DNA of 64,000 bases. Source: UBA6115 sp050952935 (lineage in GTDB: Bacteria; Bacillota; Clostridia; Christensenellales; Aristaeellaceae). Positions 7,064 through 14,859 of the stretch are shown here, piece by piece. The DNA lies in NCBI GenBank assembly GCA_050952935.1, contig JBMNLS010000001.1:248001-312000 (forward strand), given 5' to 3'. The stretch's first letter is position 1; each line of letters begins with the position of its first letter. The notes under the pieces are model-generated. The model was not told the origin of the DNA, made no database searches, and worked only from the letters and a program-made list of their open reading frames with translations. The translations under genes were made by a program, and so were the position numbers.

Positions 7064-8167
7064 ATGAGCAAGGCAGAAAATAGCAGACTGTGTGTAGGGG
7101 TTGATTTACACAAGACGTAGTTCACGGTATGCGCTCTGAATAAAGATGGGGAGTATCTGCTGGAGAAACAGTATCTGACAAAAGAAGAAGGATACCAGGA
7201 GTTTTCTTGTGAGATGAATTGTCTGAAGGAGCAAGGTTACTCCATTGAACTGGCGGTTGAAACGACGGGTAACGCCAGGCACTTTAAGAACAGGGTGGAA
7301 TCGGAGTATTTTGAGGTGAAAGTGGTGAACACGAACCGTTTCAAAGTCATCACGATGAGCACCAGGAAGACGGATGCGAATGATGCAGCGGCGCTGGCCT
7401 TTTACCTGATGAAGGAAATGCTCCCGGAAGCGCACATTTGCAGCCAGACGAGTGAAGAGATTCGGCGGATGTTGAAGACAAGAAGCATACTTGTCCAAAG
7501 CATGGTAAAGATCAAGAATCAGATCCACGGTATGATGCTGGGCTATGGGATAGAGACGAAAGTGGCTCAGCTTCAGAGCAAGAAAAAGAGGCAGGAGCTG
7601 ATGAACGATCTCGAGGATCACGACTACTCAGCATACACTGCCTCATCACTCAAGGTGATGCTAAAGATTTTAGACGATTTATCGTCAGAAATCAAGGAGG
7701 TAGAAAAACATCTTGAGGAAATGGTGGCAAATAATGAAGATGTGGAACTACTGATGACAGTTCCAGGAATCGGGATCAATACGGCAACAACGATAGCAGC
7801 CTATACGGAGGAACTGGAACGGTTTGATGGGAACTACAAGAAGTTTGCAGCGTATGTCGGGATTGTTCCCAGTGTACACAACTCAAACGAATCGAAACAT
7901 TATGGACGGATCACCAAGCGTGGCCCACAGGAATTGCGGACAGCCTTTGTTCAGGCCGCTTTGGGAATGATTCGGCTGACCAAAGTCACCTCCGACTGGA
8001 GAATCATCAAGGACTACCAGCGCAGAAAAGGTGATAAGGGCTCAGGCAGGGCAATTATTGCGCTGGCAAGAAAAATTACACGGATTGTCTTCGTCATGTT
8101 GTCAAAAAGGGAAAGCTTCAACCCCGAACTGATGCGTTGCGAAGAAACCATACAGCAAACAGCCTAA
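7064..8167 (+). pseudogene. IS110-family transposase with an early in-frame amber codon
   Basis: The frame starts at the ATG at 7064 (AGGAAGAGGAGG-rich leader) with MSKAENSRLCVGVDLHKT, the RuvC-like start of DEDD transposases. TAG at 7118-7120 replaces what is normally a Gln/Glu codon before FTVCAL. Beyond it the frame is open to TAA at 8165. The other DEDD landmarks are present: ETTGNA and RKTDANDAAALA. The C-terminal transposase_20 domain has MTVPGIGINTAT, YVGIVPSVHNSNES, and a serine-bearing segment. Full-length family size is about 367 codons. The ATG at 7214 would give a 317-residue product lacking the first catalytic Asp. Unless the amber is read through, the element is inactive. Confidence 0.8.
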
Positions 8168-8194
8168 AACTGTTGACTTTTTATAGGAGAAGAT

Positions 8195-8683
8195 ATGAAT
8201 AAAACGGAAGTTTATGATTTCCTTGACTCAAAAGGGATTTTCTATGAAGTGACAGAGCACAAAGCGGTTTATGACATGGAAGAGATGGCGGAAATCGGGT
8301 TGCCTTATCCGGAGGACAACGCGAAAAACCTTTTTGTCTGTGACGATAAGAAAAGAAACTATTATCTGATCACAGTCAAAGGGGAAAAGCGGGTGAATTT
8401 GAAAGCGTTCAGAAACGCGCATGGCACCAGGCCGTTGACATTTGCATCTGCTGAAGACCTGCTTGCCATCATGAAGCTTACGCCGGGTGCGGTCACACCG
8501 CTTGGTATACTGAATGATGATCATAGACAGGTTGCATTCTATTTGGACAAGGATTTTCTTGAGGGGAATGGGCGAATAGGGTGCCATCCCAATGAGAACA
8601 CGGCAACGGTATGGCTGAACAGCAGAGATTTGCTGAATATGATCGAGGAACACGGGAATGCCGTTCATATTGTAAAGCTGTAG
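8195..8683 (+). CDS. YbaK/ProX-type aminoacyl-tRNA deacylase
   Basis: 162 residues covering the YbaK/EbsC (prolyl-tRNA synthetase-associated) fold. The family hydrolyses mischarged tRNAs such as Ala- or Cys-tRNA(Pro) in the cytoplasm. Recognisable parts are the N-terminal helix EVYDFLDSKGIFYEVTEHKA, the AKNLFVCDDKKRNYYLITVK strand pair with the conserved Lys, KLTPGAVTPLGILND and a GCHPNENTATV loop. The length is typical for a free-standing PrdX/ProXp editing domain. AGGAGAAG precedes the ATG. It lies immediately behind the IS110 right end, so its transcription may now depend on the element or on read-through. Confidence 0.85.
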   Translation: MNKTEVYDFLDSKGIFYEVTEHKAVYDMEEMAEIGLPYPEDNAKNLFVCDDKKRNYYLITVKGEKRVNLKAFRNAHGTRPLTFASAEDLLAIMKLTPGAVTPLGILNDDHRQVAFYLDKDFLEGNGRIGCHPNENTATVWLNSRDLLNMIEEHGNAVHIVKL

Positions 8684-8720
8684 ATTCGAATTATTTGGCT
8701 AATAGGTTCAAAAATCTTAT

Positions 8721-8747
8721 TGTTACAGAGAGTAACATAGCTGTTAC
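8721..8747. promoter_or_regulatory. Candidate operator of the XRE regulator
   Basis: A 17-bp palindrome, TGTTAC-agaga-GTAACA (8721-8737), is followed by a third half-site TGTTAC at 8742-8747. It lies about 70 bp before the XRE regulator start at 8818. It is a plausible autoregulatory site by position and symmetry. Confidence 0.45.
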
Positions 8748-8817
8748 AGCTCGTTTCTTGTATTCTGATGCTGGCGGTGTAAGATGGGCACATCAAAAGC
8801 ATGTGGAGGTGTTCCGA

Positions 8818-9408
8818 ATGACCTTTGGAGAGAAATTAAAACAGGCAAGAATGAACGCAAAAATGTCCCAGGAAGAGCTGGCGCTGAAAGTGAGCGTTTC
8901 CAGGTCCGCCATCGCGAAATGGGAGACGGACAGGGGCATGCCGGATGTGCAAAACCTGAAAGCCATCGCATTCGCCCTGGATATCAGCGTTGACTACCTG
9001 CTTGAGGACGGAACAAAACTGGATTTTTCAGTTATTCGTGAAGCGATTGACCTTTCCAAATATGGGAAAGGCAGAAAGAAGGTTATTAAGGATAAAGTCA
9101 TTCGGGATAAATATCCTGAAGCCGAAATCATGACATTGCTGGCAGAAGAAAAACTGACAAAAGCAGAAAAAATTGTTGATTGGGCGGTTTTTTTATTGAC
9201 GCCATTGATCAATGTTTTCCCTTTTGCGAAAGGGCTGAACAACCTGGACAATGAATTTTATCTGGTTAACAGTGGACAAAAACAGTACTTGGTGACTGTG
9301 ACAAGCGAGTTTATTGAATCCCGCGAGTTGACGGAGCGCATCACAGAAAAGAGATTTGAAGTGGGCAAATATAAATTTGTCAATGGCGGTCCCATCAGAT
9401 ACGCGTAG
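8818..9408 (+). CDS. XRE-family transcriptional regulator
   Basis: 196 residues. Residues about 1-60 form a Cro/CI-type helix-turn-helix (MTFGEKLKQARMNAKMSQEE, then SRSAIAKWETDRGMPD and LDISVDYLLED). A basic linker with KYGKGRKKVIKDKVIRDKYP follows, then a C-terminal domain of unknown type. It contains a hydrophobic stretch (WAVFLLTPLINVFPF) and strands resembling a small beta domain, perhaps sensory or membrane-associated. The ATG at 8818 is chosen for its GGAGGT site and because the helix-turn-helix begins right there. A palindrome upstream could be its own operator. The regulated genes are unknown. Confidence 0.8.
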   Translation: MTFGEKLKQARMNAKMSQEELALKVSVSRSAIAKWETDRGMPDVQNLKAIAFALDISVDYLLEDGTKLDFSVIREAIDLSKYGKGRKKVIKDKVIRDKYPEAEIMTLLAEEKLTKAEKIVDWAVFLLTPLINVFPFAKGLNNLDNEFYLVNSGQKQYLVTVTSEFIESRELTERITEKRFEVGKYKFVNGGPIRYA

Positions 9409-9560
9409 TGACAGAAAAACCCCAATTGGCCGTATTAATTGTTATTATTTCCCCCTCAGAGGCAGGGCTGCCTATCATGGGCTGCGTTTTGTTCACAGGC
9501 TGTTGATTTCTGCCTGGCCCCGGCTGTGCTATAATAAGGCTGTACTTTTACCGGGAGGGT

Positions 9561-10580
9561 ATGAAGGTGTTTGGAAAATTCCTCAACAACTACTATTACG
9601 GCAAGTCAGGCAAGGGGGATTACCGCAAGGGCGACCTGCCCCAAAACCGCTGGCAGCAGTTCTGGGAGATGCTGCGCGTGCGCCTGTCGGGCCTGTTCCG
9701 CCTGAACCTCACCACCATGCTGGCCTTTGTGCCGCTGATGTATGTGCTGATCGTAACCTTCAATGCCCTGGTTGCCCATATTCTGATTGTGGCGGAGGTG
9801 GCGGCAGATCCGGCCGCGGCCAGCGCTGAATACCTTCAGATTTATGAAAACCGGGACGGCGCTATCTACAGCATCCTGTTCACCGGCTGTTTGATGCTGA
9901 TCCCGGCCATCGCCATCACCGGGCCGGTGCAGGCCGGCATGGCTTATGTGACCCGCAACTGGGCCCGGGATGAACACGCCTTTATGTGGAGCGATTTTCT
10001 GGACGCGCTGAAGAGCAACTGGAAGCAGGCGCTGGCCGCTTCCTTCATCACGGGGCTGATGCCGCTGATCATGCTGGTGTGCTATCAGTTTTACGGGGCA
10101 ATGGCCAAAAACAGCGCCTTTTTTGTGGTGCCCCAGATGCTCACCCTGGCCCTGGGCCTGGTGTGGATGCTGGCGCTCACCTATATGTACCCCATGATGG
10201 TCACCTACAACATGGGCTTTGGTACCCTGGTGCGCAATGCCCTGCTGCTGGCCCTGGGCCGGCTGCCCCACACGGCAGGGTTGAGGCTGTTGATGCTGTT
10301 CCCCACGGGCATCGCGCTAACGGTGGCCTTTACCACCCCTTACTGGATGTATGCGGTGATGGCGCTGGCGGGGTATTACTTGCTTTTTGGCAATGCTTTG
10401 GCGCGGTTTGTGTACGCGGCCTTTACCAACGCTATGTTTGACAAGTTCATCAACCCGAACATTCCGGGCGCTCAGGTGAACCGTGGTCTGGCAGACCCGG
10501 AGGATGTGGCGGACCTGGATGATGAGCTTGAGCCGCCTCCCACAGTTGCGGACAACAACAGCCCCGGCACCCTGGTGTAA
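9561..10580 (+). CDS. DUF624-like integral membrane protein
   Basis: 339 residues, starting MKVFGKFLNNYYYGKSGKGD. An N-terminal polar stretch is followed by about six membrane segments in paired blocks (residues about 47-75, 105-130, 155-180, 195-215, 250-280) and a Pro/Asp-rich cytoplasmic tail. Length and pattern fit the DUF624/YesL-like family, often found near carbohydrate genes in Bacillota and without a settled function. The start has GGGAGGG just upstream, and an extended -10 (TGCTATAAT) lies near 9530. GC is back to the high core value. It leads a packed run of genes to ftsH. Confidence 0.6.
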   Translation: MKVFGKFLNNYYYGKSGKGDYRKGDLPQNRWQQFWEMLRVRLSGLFRLNLTTMLAFVPLMYVLIVTFNALVAHILIVAEVAADPAAASAEYLQIYENRDGAIYSILFTGCLMLIPAIAITGPVQAGMAYVTRNWARDEHAFMWSDFLDALKSNWKQALAASFITGLMPLIMLVCYQFYGAMAKNSAFFVVPQMLTLALGLVWMLALTYMYPMMVTYNMGFGTLVRNALLLALGRLPHTAGLRLLMLFPTGIALTVAFTTPYWMYAVMALAGYYLLFGNALARFVYAAFTNAMFDKFINPNIPGAQVNRGLADPEDVADLDDELEPPPTVADNNSPGTLV

Positions 10581-10583
10581 GCG

Positions 10584-11324
10584 GTGTACGGGGATTTCGC
10601 GGCGGTGTATGACCGCCTGATGGAGGATGTGGACTATGCCGCCTGGGCGGCCCACTACCGGGATTTGCTAAGCGGGCGCGGGGTGCCCGATGCCGCCCTG
10701 GTGCTGGAGGCGGCCTGCGGCACCGGCAGCCTCACCATCCCTTTGGCCCGGCACTATCAGGTGCAGCCCAGCGATTTATCCCCGGAAATGCTCAGCGTGG
10801 CCGCGAAAAAAGCCCGGGAAGCGGGCCTTATCCTGTCTTTTGTCAGGCAGGATATGCGGGCGCTGTCGGCCCATCGCCCGGCTCAGGGGCTTATCTGCGG
10901 CTGTGACGGGGTAAACTACCTTTTGAGCAAGGCGGATCTGCGCCGCTTTTTTCAAAGCGCCCGCCATGCCCTGGCCCCCGGCGGAGTGCTGGCTTTTGAC
11001 ATCTCCTCCTTCTATAAACTAAGCCAGGTGCTGGGCAACAACACCCATGCCCTGAGGGAAGAGGACATCTGCTACCTCTGGCAAAATGCCTGGCAGCCTG
11101 GCAGCCGCAAGCTGTCCATGGCGCTGAGCATTTTTGTGCGCCGGGATGAGGACAACTGGCGCATGATTGAGGAAATCCAGACCCAGCGCGCCTGGCGACA
11201 GGAGGAAGTTGAGGCGGCGCTTCAGGAGGCCGGCTTTGCCGACATCGTCTGCTTTGGGGACATGAGCCTTAAAAAACCGGCGAAGCAGGCTCACCGTCTG
11301 CACTTTGCCGCCACCAGAACATAA
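10584..11324 (+). CDS. Class I SAM-dependent methyltransferase
   Basis: 246 residues. The start is GTG at 10584, 3 bp after the preceding stop. The Rossmann core is plain: motif I VLEAACGTGSLTIPLA at about residues 38-53, the acidic end of strand 2 in QPSDLSPEML, motif III around FVRQDMRAL, and CDGVNYLL with GGVLAFDIS later. YDRLM near the N-terminus is common in this family. The substrate is unknown; a small-molecule or modified-nucleotide methyltransferase is possible. Very close spacing on both sides implies cotranscription with the DUF624 gene and hslO. Confidence 0.85.
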   Translation: MYGDFAAVYDRLMEDVDYAAWAAHYRDLLSGRGVPDAALVLEAACGTGSLTIPLARHYQVQPSDLSPEMLSVAAKKAREAGLILSFVRQDMRALSAHRPAQGLICGCDGVNYLLSKADLRRFFQSARHALAPGGVLAFDISSFYKLSQVLGNNTHALREEDICYLWQNAWQPGSRKLSMALSIFVRRDEDNWRMIEEIQTQRAWRQEEVEAALQEAGFADIVCFGDMSLKKPAKQAHRLHFAATRT

Positions 11325-11337
11325 AAAAGGACAAAAG

Positions 11338-12252
11338 ATGGCAGAAAACATGATTTATCCCGATCCGGACAGCCTCTTGCGCTTCACCCTGGCGGATGGC
11401 CAGGCCCGGGTCTTTATGATCCGCAGCACCCGTATGGCCCAGCAGGCCGCTGATATCCACCAGGCCAGCGACACTGCAGCCGCCGCCATGGGGCGGCTGT
11501 TGCCCGCCTGCGCCATGCTCGGGGGCTTGATGAAAGAGGAGGAAGGCCGCCTGTCGGTCACCATCGATGGAGGTGGCCCCGGCGGGCGGATGCACTGCGG
11601 GGTCAAAAACCGGGATTTTAAAATCTCCGTCCAGAACCCCCAATTGCAACTTCTCCTGACAGAAGACGGCAGGCAGGATGTGGGCGGCTTTATAGGAAAA
11701 ACTGGCAAGCTGATCGTGGTCAAGGATTATGGCAAGGGCGACCCCTATACCTCGGTGAGCAACCTGGTCAGTGGAGAAATAGGCGAGGACTTTGCCAGCT
11801 ATTTTACCTTTTCCGAGCAGACCCCTTCCTTGGTTGCGGTGGGCTGCCTGAATGAGCAGGGTACCGTGCTTTCCTCCGGCGGCATCCTCATCCAGTCGCT
11901 GCCCGGCTGCGGGGAAGATGTGATCCAGGCATTGGACATACGCATCCCGTTTTTTGCCAACATCAGCCGGGAGATTTTTGACCGTTCCCTCAGGCAGCTG
12001 GCCGAGGCATGGTTTAGGGGCATGGCGCCTGAGTTTATGGGGGAGGAACCTCTCACCCTCAGGTGCGACTGCAGTCGGGAGAGGATGGGACGGGCGCTTC
12101 TGGCCCTGGGGAAAGAGGAACTGAACAGGATTCTGGAAACGGGGGAGGACAGCCGCCTCACCTGCCATTTCTGCCGCACCCAGCGGGTGTTCCCCACCGA
12201 AGAGCTGTGGGCAATGCTTCAGGAAAGTGAGGGAAGCCATGACACCCATTGA
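11338..12252 (+). CDS. hslO: Hsp33, redox-regulated holdase chaperone
   Basis: 304 residues. Hsp33 protects unfolding proteins under oxidative stress; its C-terminal zinc centre is oxidised to switch the chaperone on. The four zinc cysteines are C243-x-C245 (LRCDC) and C276-x-x-C279 (CHFC), as in the family. The N-terminal body has LVSGEIGEDFASYFTFSEQT and GGILIQSLPGC, both typical of Hsp33. I take the ATG at 11338, with AAGGA upstream, instead of an upstream in-frame start inside the methyltransferase gene. Hsp33 lies close to ftsH in Bacillus as well, so this neighbourhood is partly conserved. Confidence 0.93.
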   Translation: MAENMIYPDPDSLLRFTLADGQARVFMIRSTRMAQQAADIHQASDTAAAAMGRLLPACAMLGGLMKEEEGRLSVTIDGGGPGGRMHCGVKNRDFKISVQNPQLQLLLTEDGRQDVGGFIGKTGKLIVVKDYGKGDPYTSVSNLVSGEIGEDFASYFTFSEQTPSLVAVGCLNEQGTVLSSGGILIQSLPGCGEDVIQALDIRIPFFANISREIFDRSLRQLAEAWFRGMAPEFMGEEPLTLRCDCSRERMGRALLALGKEELNRILETGEDSRLTCHFCRTQRVFPTEELWAMLQESEGSHDTH

Positions 12253-13060
12253 TTTTGACGGCCAGTTTTCCCGCTGGCTCAGAGGTTTTCTGGAGGAAAA
12301 CCAGGATAGATTTGAGGACATTGGGCAGCTGGAAACCATGATGCCCCAGCTGTATGAGCGCTTTGTCCAAACCCCGGCAGACTGGCTTTCGGGGCTTGCG
12401 CCGGAACGCTACTTTGACGGCCAGAGCGCTGACAGCTTGGTGACCATGATAGAGTCCTATCTGGCGGCTGAGGTGCAGGTGCCGGAGCTATTGCTGGATG
12501 CGATTGTGGATGAAGGGGCCAGGGCCAGGGATGCCCTGGTGGCGCTGATTGCCGATGTGGCCGCCGCCCATGAGGCGCGGCTGATGGCGGTGAACCTTTT
12601 ACGGGAGATGGAATTGCCCCAGCCCACGGACCTCTATATCTCCTGGCAGCTTGACAGGGCGCTGGATGACGAGCTGGCCGACTGCGCCCTGGAAGGGCTG
12701 GAAGCTGCGGGGGAAGCGGTGCTCCCAGCCCTCATGGAGGCGCTGCCCCAGGCGGGGGAGGCCGGGCAGGAGGCGCTGCTTTCCATCCTCAGCCGCTATC
12801 CCGAAGAGCCCGGGGTGTATGAGGCGCTGATCCGCCTGTTTGACGTTGTTCCCGGGCGCACAGCGGTGCTGGCGGCCTACCTGGGCCGCCTGGGGGATGA
12901 GCGGGCGCTGCCGCTTTTGACGGCGCGCGCTGTTTCGCCCGAGCTATCCTACCTGGACTATATTGAGTTGCGCAGCGCCATTGAGGCCCTGGGCGGGGAA
13001 GTCCCCGAGCGGGAATTTGACGATGACCCGGCCTACAGGGCCTTGGGCGGCATGGAGTAA
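12239..13060 (+). CDS. HEAT-repeat-like protein of unknown function
   Basis: 273 residues starting at the ATG at 12239, which overlaps the end of hslO by 14 bp; GAGGGA lies just upstream. The protein is acidic and mostly helical. The second half shows spaced helical pairs typical of HEAT/armadillo repeats, such as EALLSILSRYPEEPGVYEAL, LAAYLGRLGDERALPLL and LSYLDYIELRSAIEALGG. No catalytic motif is visible, and I do not recognise a named family. Its place between a redox chaperone and a zinc-ribbon/TPR protein suggests a scaffold or adaptor role, but that is inference. Confidence 0.6.
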   Translation: MTPIDFDGQFSRWLRGFLEENQDRFEDIGQLETMMPQLYERFVQTPADWLSGLAPERYFDGQSADSLVTMIESYLAAEVQVPELLLDAIVDEGARARDALVALIADVAAAHEARLMAVNLLREMELPQPTDLYISWQLDRALDDELADCALEGLEAAGEAVLPALMEALPQAGEAGQEALLSILSRYPEEPGVYEALIRLFDVVPGRTAVLAAYLGRLGDERALPLLTARAVSPELSYLDYIELRSAIEALGGEVPEREFDDDPAYRALGGME

Positions 13061-13068
13061 AACCGGGC

Positions 13069-14829
13069 ATGATCTGTAGGTACTGTCAGAAGGAATCAAA
13101 CCCTGCTTCCCGCATCTGCCCTTTCTGCGGGGAATACATGGGAGCGGTGGGGGATGTCGATATTGATGCCATCCTGGAGGACGCGCCCAGCATCGACCTG
13201 AGCTGGGCGGGGCGCACCACCAGGAGCGCCAACGTGCGCAAAAAGCCCCGCCGCAAGCGGGGCAAGCGCCGCAGCCGCATGACCAAGAAGAACACCTACC
13301 AAAAACGCATGATCAACTGGGCCAAGGTGTCGGTATCCATTGGGATGTTGTTGATTGTGCTGGCGGCAGGCGCCTTTATTTACCTGAAGATGACCCCGGG
13401 GGGGCAGCTTATCATGGCGCGCATGGGGCGGGAGGCCAGCGCCGACGCTTACTGGGCATTGGGCACCGAATACCTGGATCAGGGCTATGTGGCCCGCTCC
13501 ATTGAAACCTATGAAAAGGCGCTGGAGATAGAGCCCGAGCGGCCTGACCTGGCGGACAAGCTACTGCTTTTGGCTGAGGGCTATGAGGCAGCCTCCCGCT
13601 ATGATGACGCGCAGGCGGTGTATAAGCGCATTTATACCGAGGTGGACAAAACGCATGTGACATCCTATCGCCGGCATATTGACCTGTTGCTCAGCCTGGA
13701 GCGGGTTATCCCCGCAACTGACCTGATGCAGACTGCCTATGAGAAGACAGGGGATGAAAGCTTCTACAACCAGCGTTCCCAGATGGTTCCCTATCCGCCG
13801 GTGGCCTCCCTGGCTTCCGGGCGGTATTTATTCAGCCGCACGGTGGAGTTTTCCTCCCCCCAGGGATACGATGTGGTGTATGCCACCGGGGATGAGGAAC
13901 TGCCCGATGCGGGCACGCTCTATACCGGGCCCATCACCATGAAAGAGGGCACCCATACCTTCCGGGCGGTGGCGGTTTCAAGGGAGCTGTTCAGCGATGA
14001 GATGTCCATCAGCTACACCATCGCCCTACCCTCCCCTCTGGCGCCCCGCACCAACATGGCCTCCGGCACCTACGAGCGGCCGATCAAGGTTTCCCTGCGC
14101 AACATTGACGAGGATAAAGACCTGCGCTTTTTCTACACCATCGACGGCACCCGGCCCACCACGGATTCGCCGGAATACACCGGAGAACCCATCCAGCTGG
14201 CAGGGGGAAAAACCTATCTGCGGGCGATCTCCCTGAACAAACATGGCAAAACATCCAACGAGCTGAACATTGAGTATGATGTTAAGTACAGCAACCGGGC
14301 GCCCTTTGTGAAATACTTTCGTCCGGAGGACCAGTTTCCCGACTTTGAGATCCACAAAACCACACCCGAGCAGCTCACCGCCAAGATGGGAACGCCTGAC
14401 AGCCAGGAAGAGATTGTGGATGAAGATGTCACGGGCAAGGCCATCAAACTTGTCTACCCCTGGGGTGAGGCGCGTTTTTTCACCGGGGAAAAAGGGATGA
14501 TCCTCTATTATTTCACCACCAACCAGGTTAGCCACGTCGGCCCCCGGAAAACGGCTGTCGGGCAGAGCCTGGACGATGTGATCGCCAAGTTCCGCACCAT
14601 GGGGCAATTGCCCAACGCCCGGGGCGACCGGGGCCTGTATTATGACATGAGCGAAGGCTTTGCCCACTACCGGGTGGCCTCTGACGACCCGGACACCGGT
14701 ACCCTCACCTATGTGTATGTGGGCACGGGGATCAGCGGAAGCCTGATTTTGGAATACGCAATTGCGGCAGGACGGGTTGAGCGCATCACGCTGCGCAATG
14801 TCAGCCGGCAGCTTTCACTCATTCAATAA
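13069..14829 (+). CDS. Membrane-anchored zinc-ribbon / TPR / chitobiase-C-like protein
   Basis: 586 residues with an unusual order of parts. A zinc ribbon has C3-x2-C6 and C17-x2-C20 (MICRYC and CPFCG). A very basic linker (residues 58-80, KKPRRKRGKRR) precedes one membrane span (about 87-106). Then come two or three TPR-like helices (about 122-200, YLDQGYVARSIETYEKALEI). Residues about 235-410 hold two beta-rich modules like the chitobiase/hexosaminidase C-terminal domain, with FYTIDGTRPTTDSPEYTG and YATGDEELPDAGTLYTGP. A C-terminal domain of unknown type follows. The layout predicts a cytoplasmic zinc finger and an outside TPR/beta part. It sits 8 bp after the HEAT-like gene and 30 bp before ftsH. 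Confidence 0.7.
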   Translation: MICRYCQKESNPASRICPFCGEYMGAVGDVDIDAILEDAPSIDLSWAGRTTRSANVRKKPRRKRGKRRSRMTKKNTYQKRMINWAKVSVSIGMLLIVLAAGAFIYLKMTPGGQLIMARMGREASADAYWALGTEYLDQGYVARSIETYEKALEIEPERPDLADKLLLLAEGYEAASRYDDAQAVYKRIYTEVDKTHVTSYRRHIDLLLSLERVIPATDLMQTAYEKTGDESFYNQRSQMVPYPPVASLASGRYLFSRTVEFSSPQGYDVVYATGDEELPDAGTLYTGPITMKEGTHTFRAVAVSRELFSDEMSISYTIALPSPLAPRTNMASGTYERPIKVSLRNIDEDKDLRFFYTIDGTRPTTDSPEYTGEPIQLAGGKTYLRAISLNKHGKTSNELNIEYDVKYSNRAPFVKYFRPEDQFPDFEIHKTTPEQLTAKMGTPDSQEEIVDEDVTGKAIKLVYPWGEARFFTGEKGMILYYFTTNQVSHVGPRKTAVGQSLDDVIAKFRTMGQLPNARGDRGLYYDMSEGFAHYRVASDDPDTGTLTYVYVGTGISGSLILEYAIAAGRVERITLRNVSRQLSLIQ

Positions 14830-14859
14830 CATGCAAGAAATACGAAAGAAGAAAAGCGC

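Larger units (their letters stand above)
6790..8180 (+). mobile_element. IS110-family insertion sequence (approximate limits)
   Basis: The element comprises a non-coding left end of about 270 bp, the transposase frame (7064-8167) and a very short right end. IS110 elements lack long terminal inverted repeats and often make no target duplication, so the limits given are estimates. The right end must lie before the ribosome site of the deacylase gene at 8195, so the insertion may have separated that gene from its own promoter. Confidence 0.6.

Noticed and set aside
5194..7120. Genome-wide recoding of TAG to glutamine
   Set aside because: Other genes, including ftsH, end normally in TAG, and the interrupted genes show other signs of decay.
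11269..12339. 356-codon minus-strand frame opposite hslO
   Set aside because: It is an antisense shadow caused by high GC; hslO on the + strand has all its zinc cysteines.
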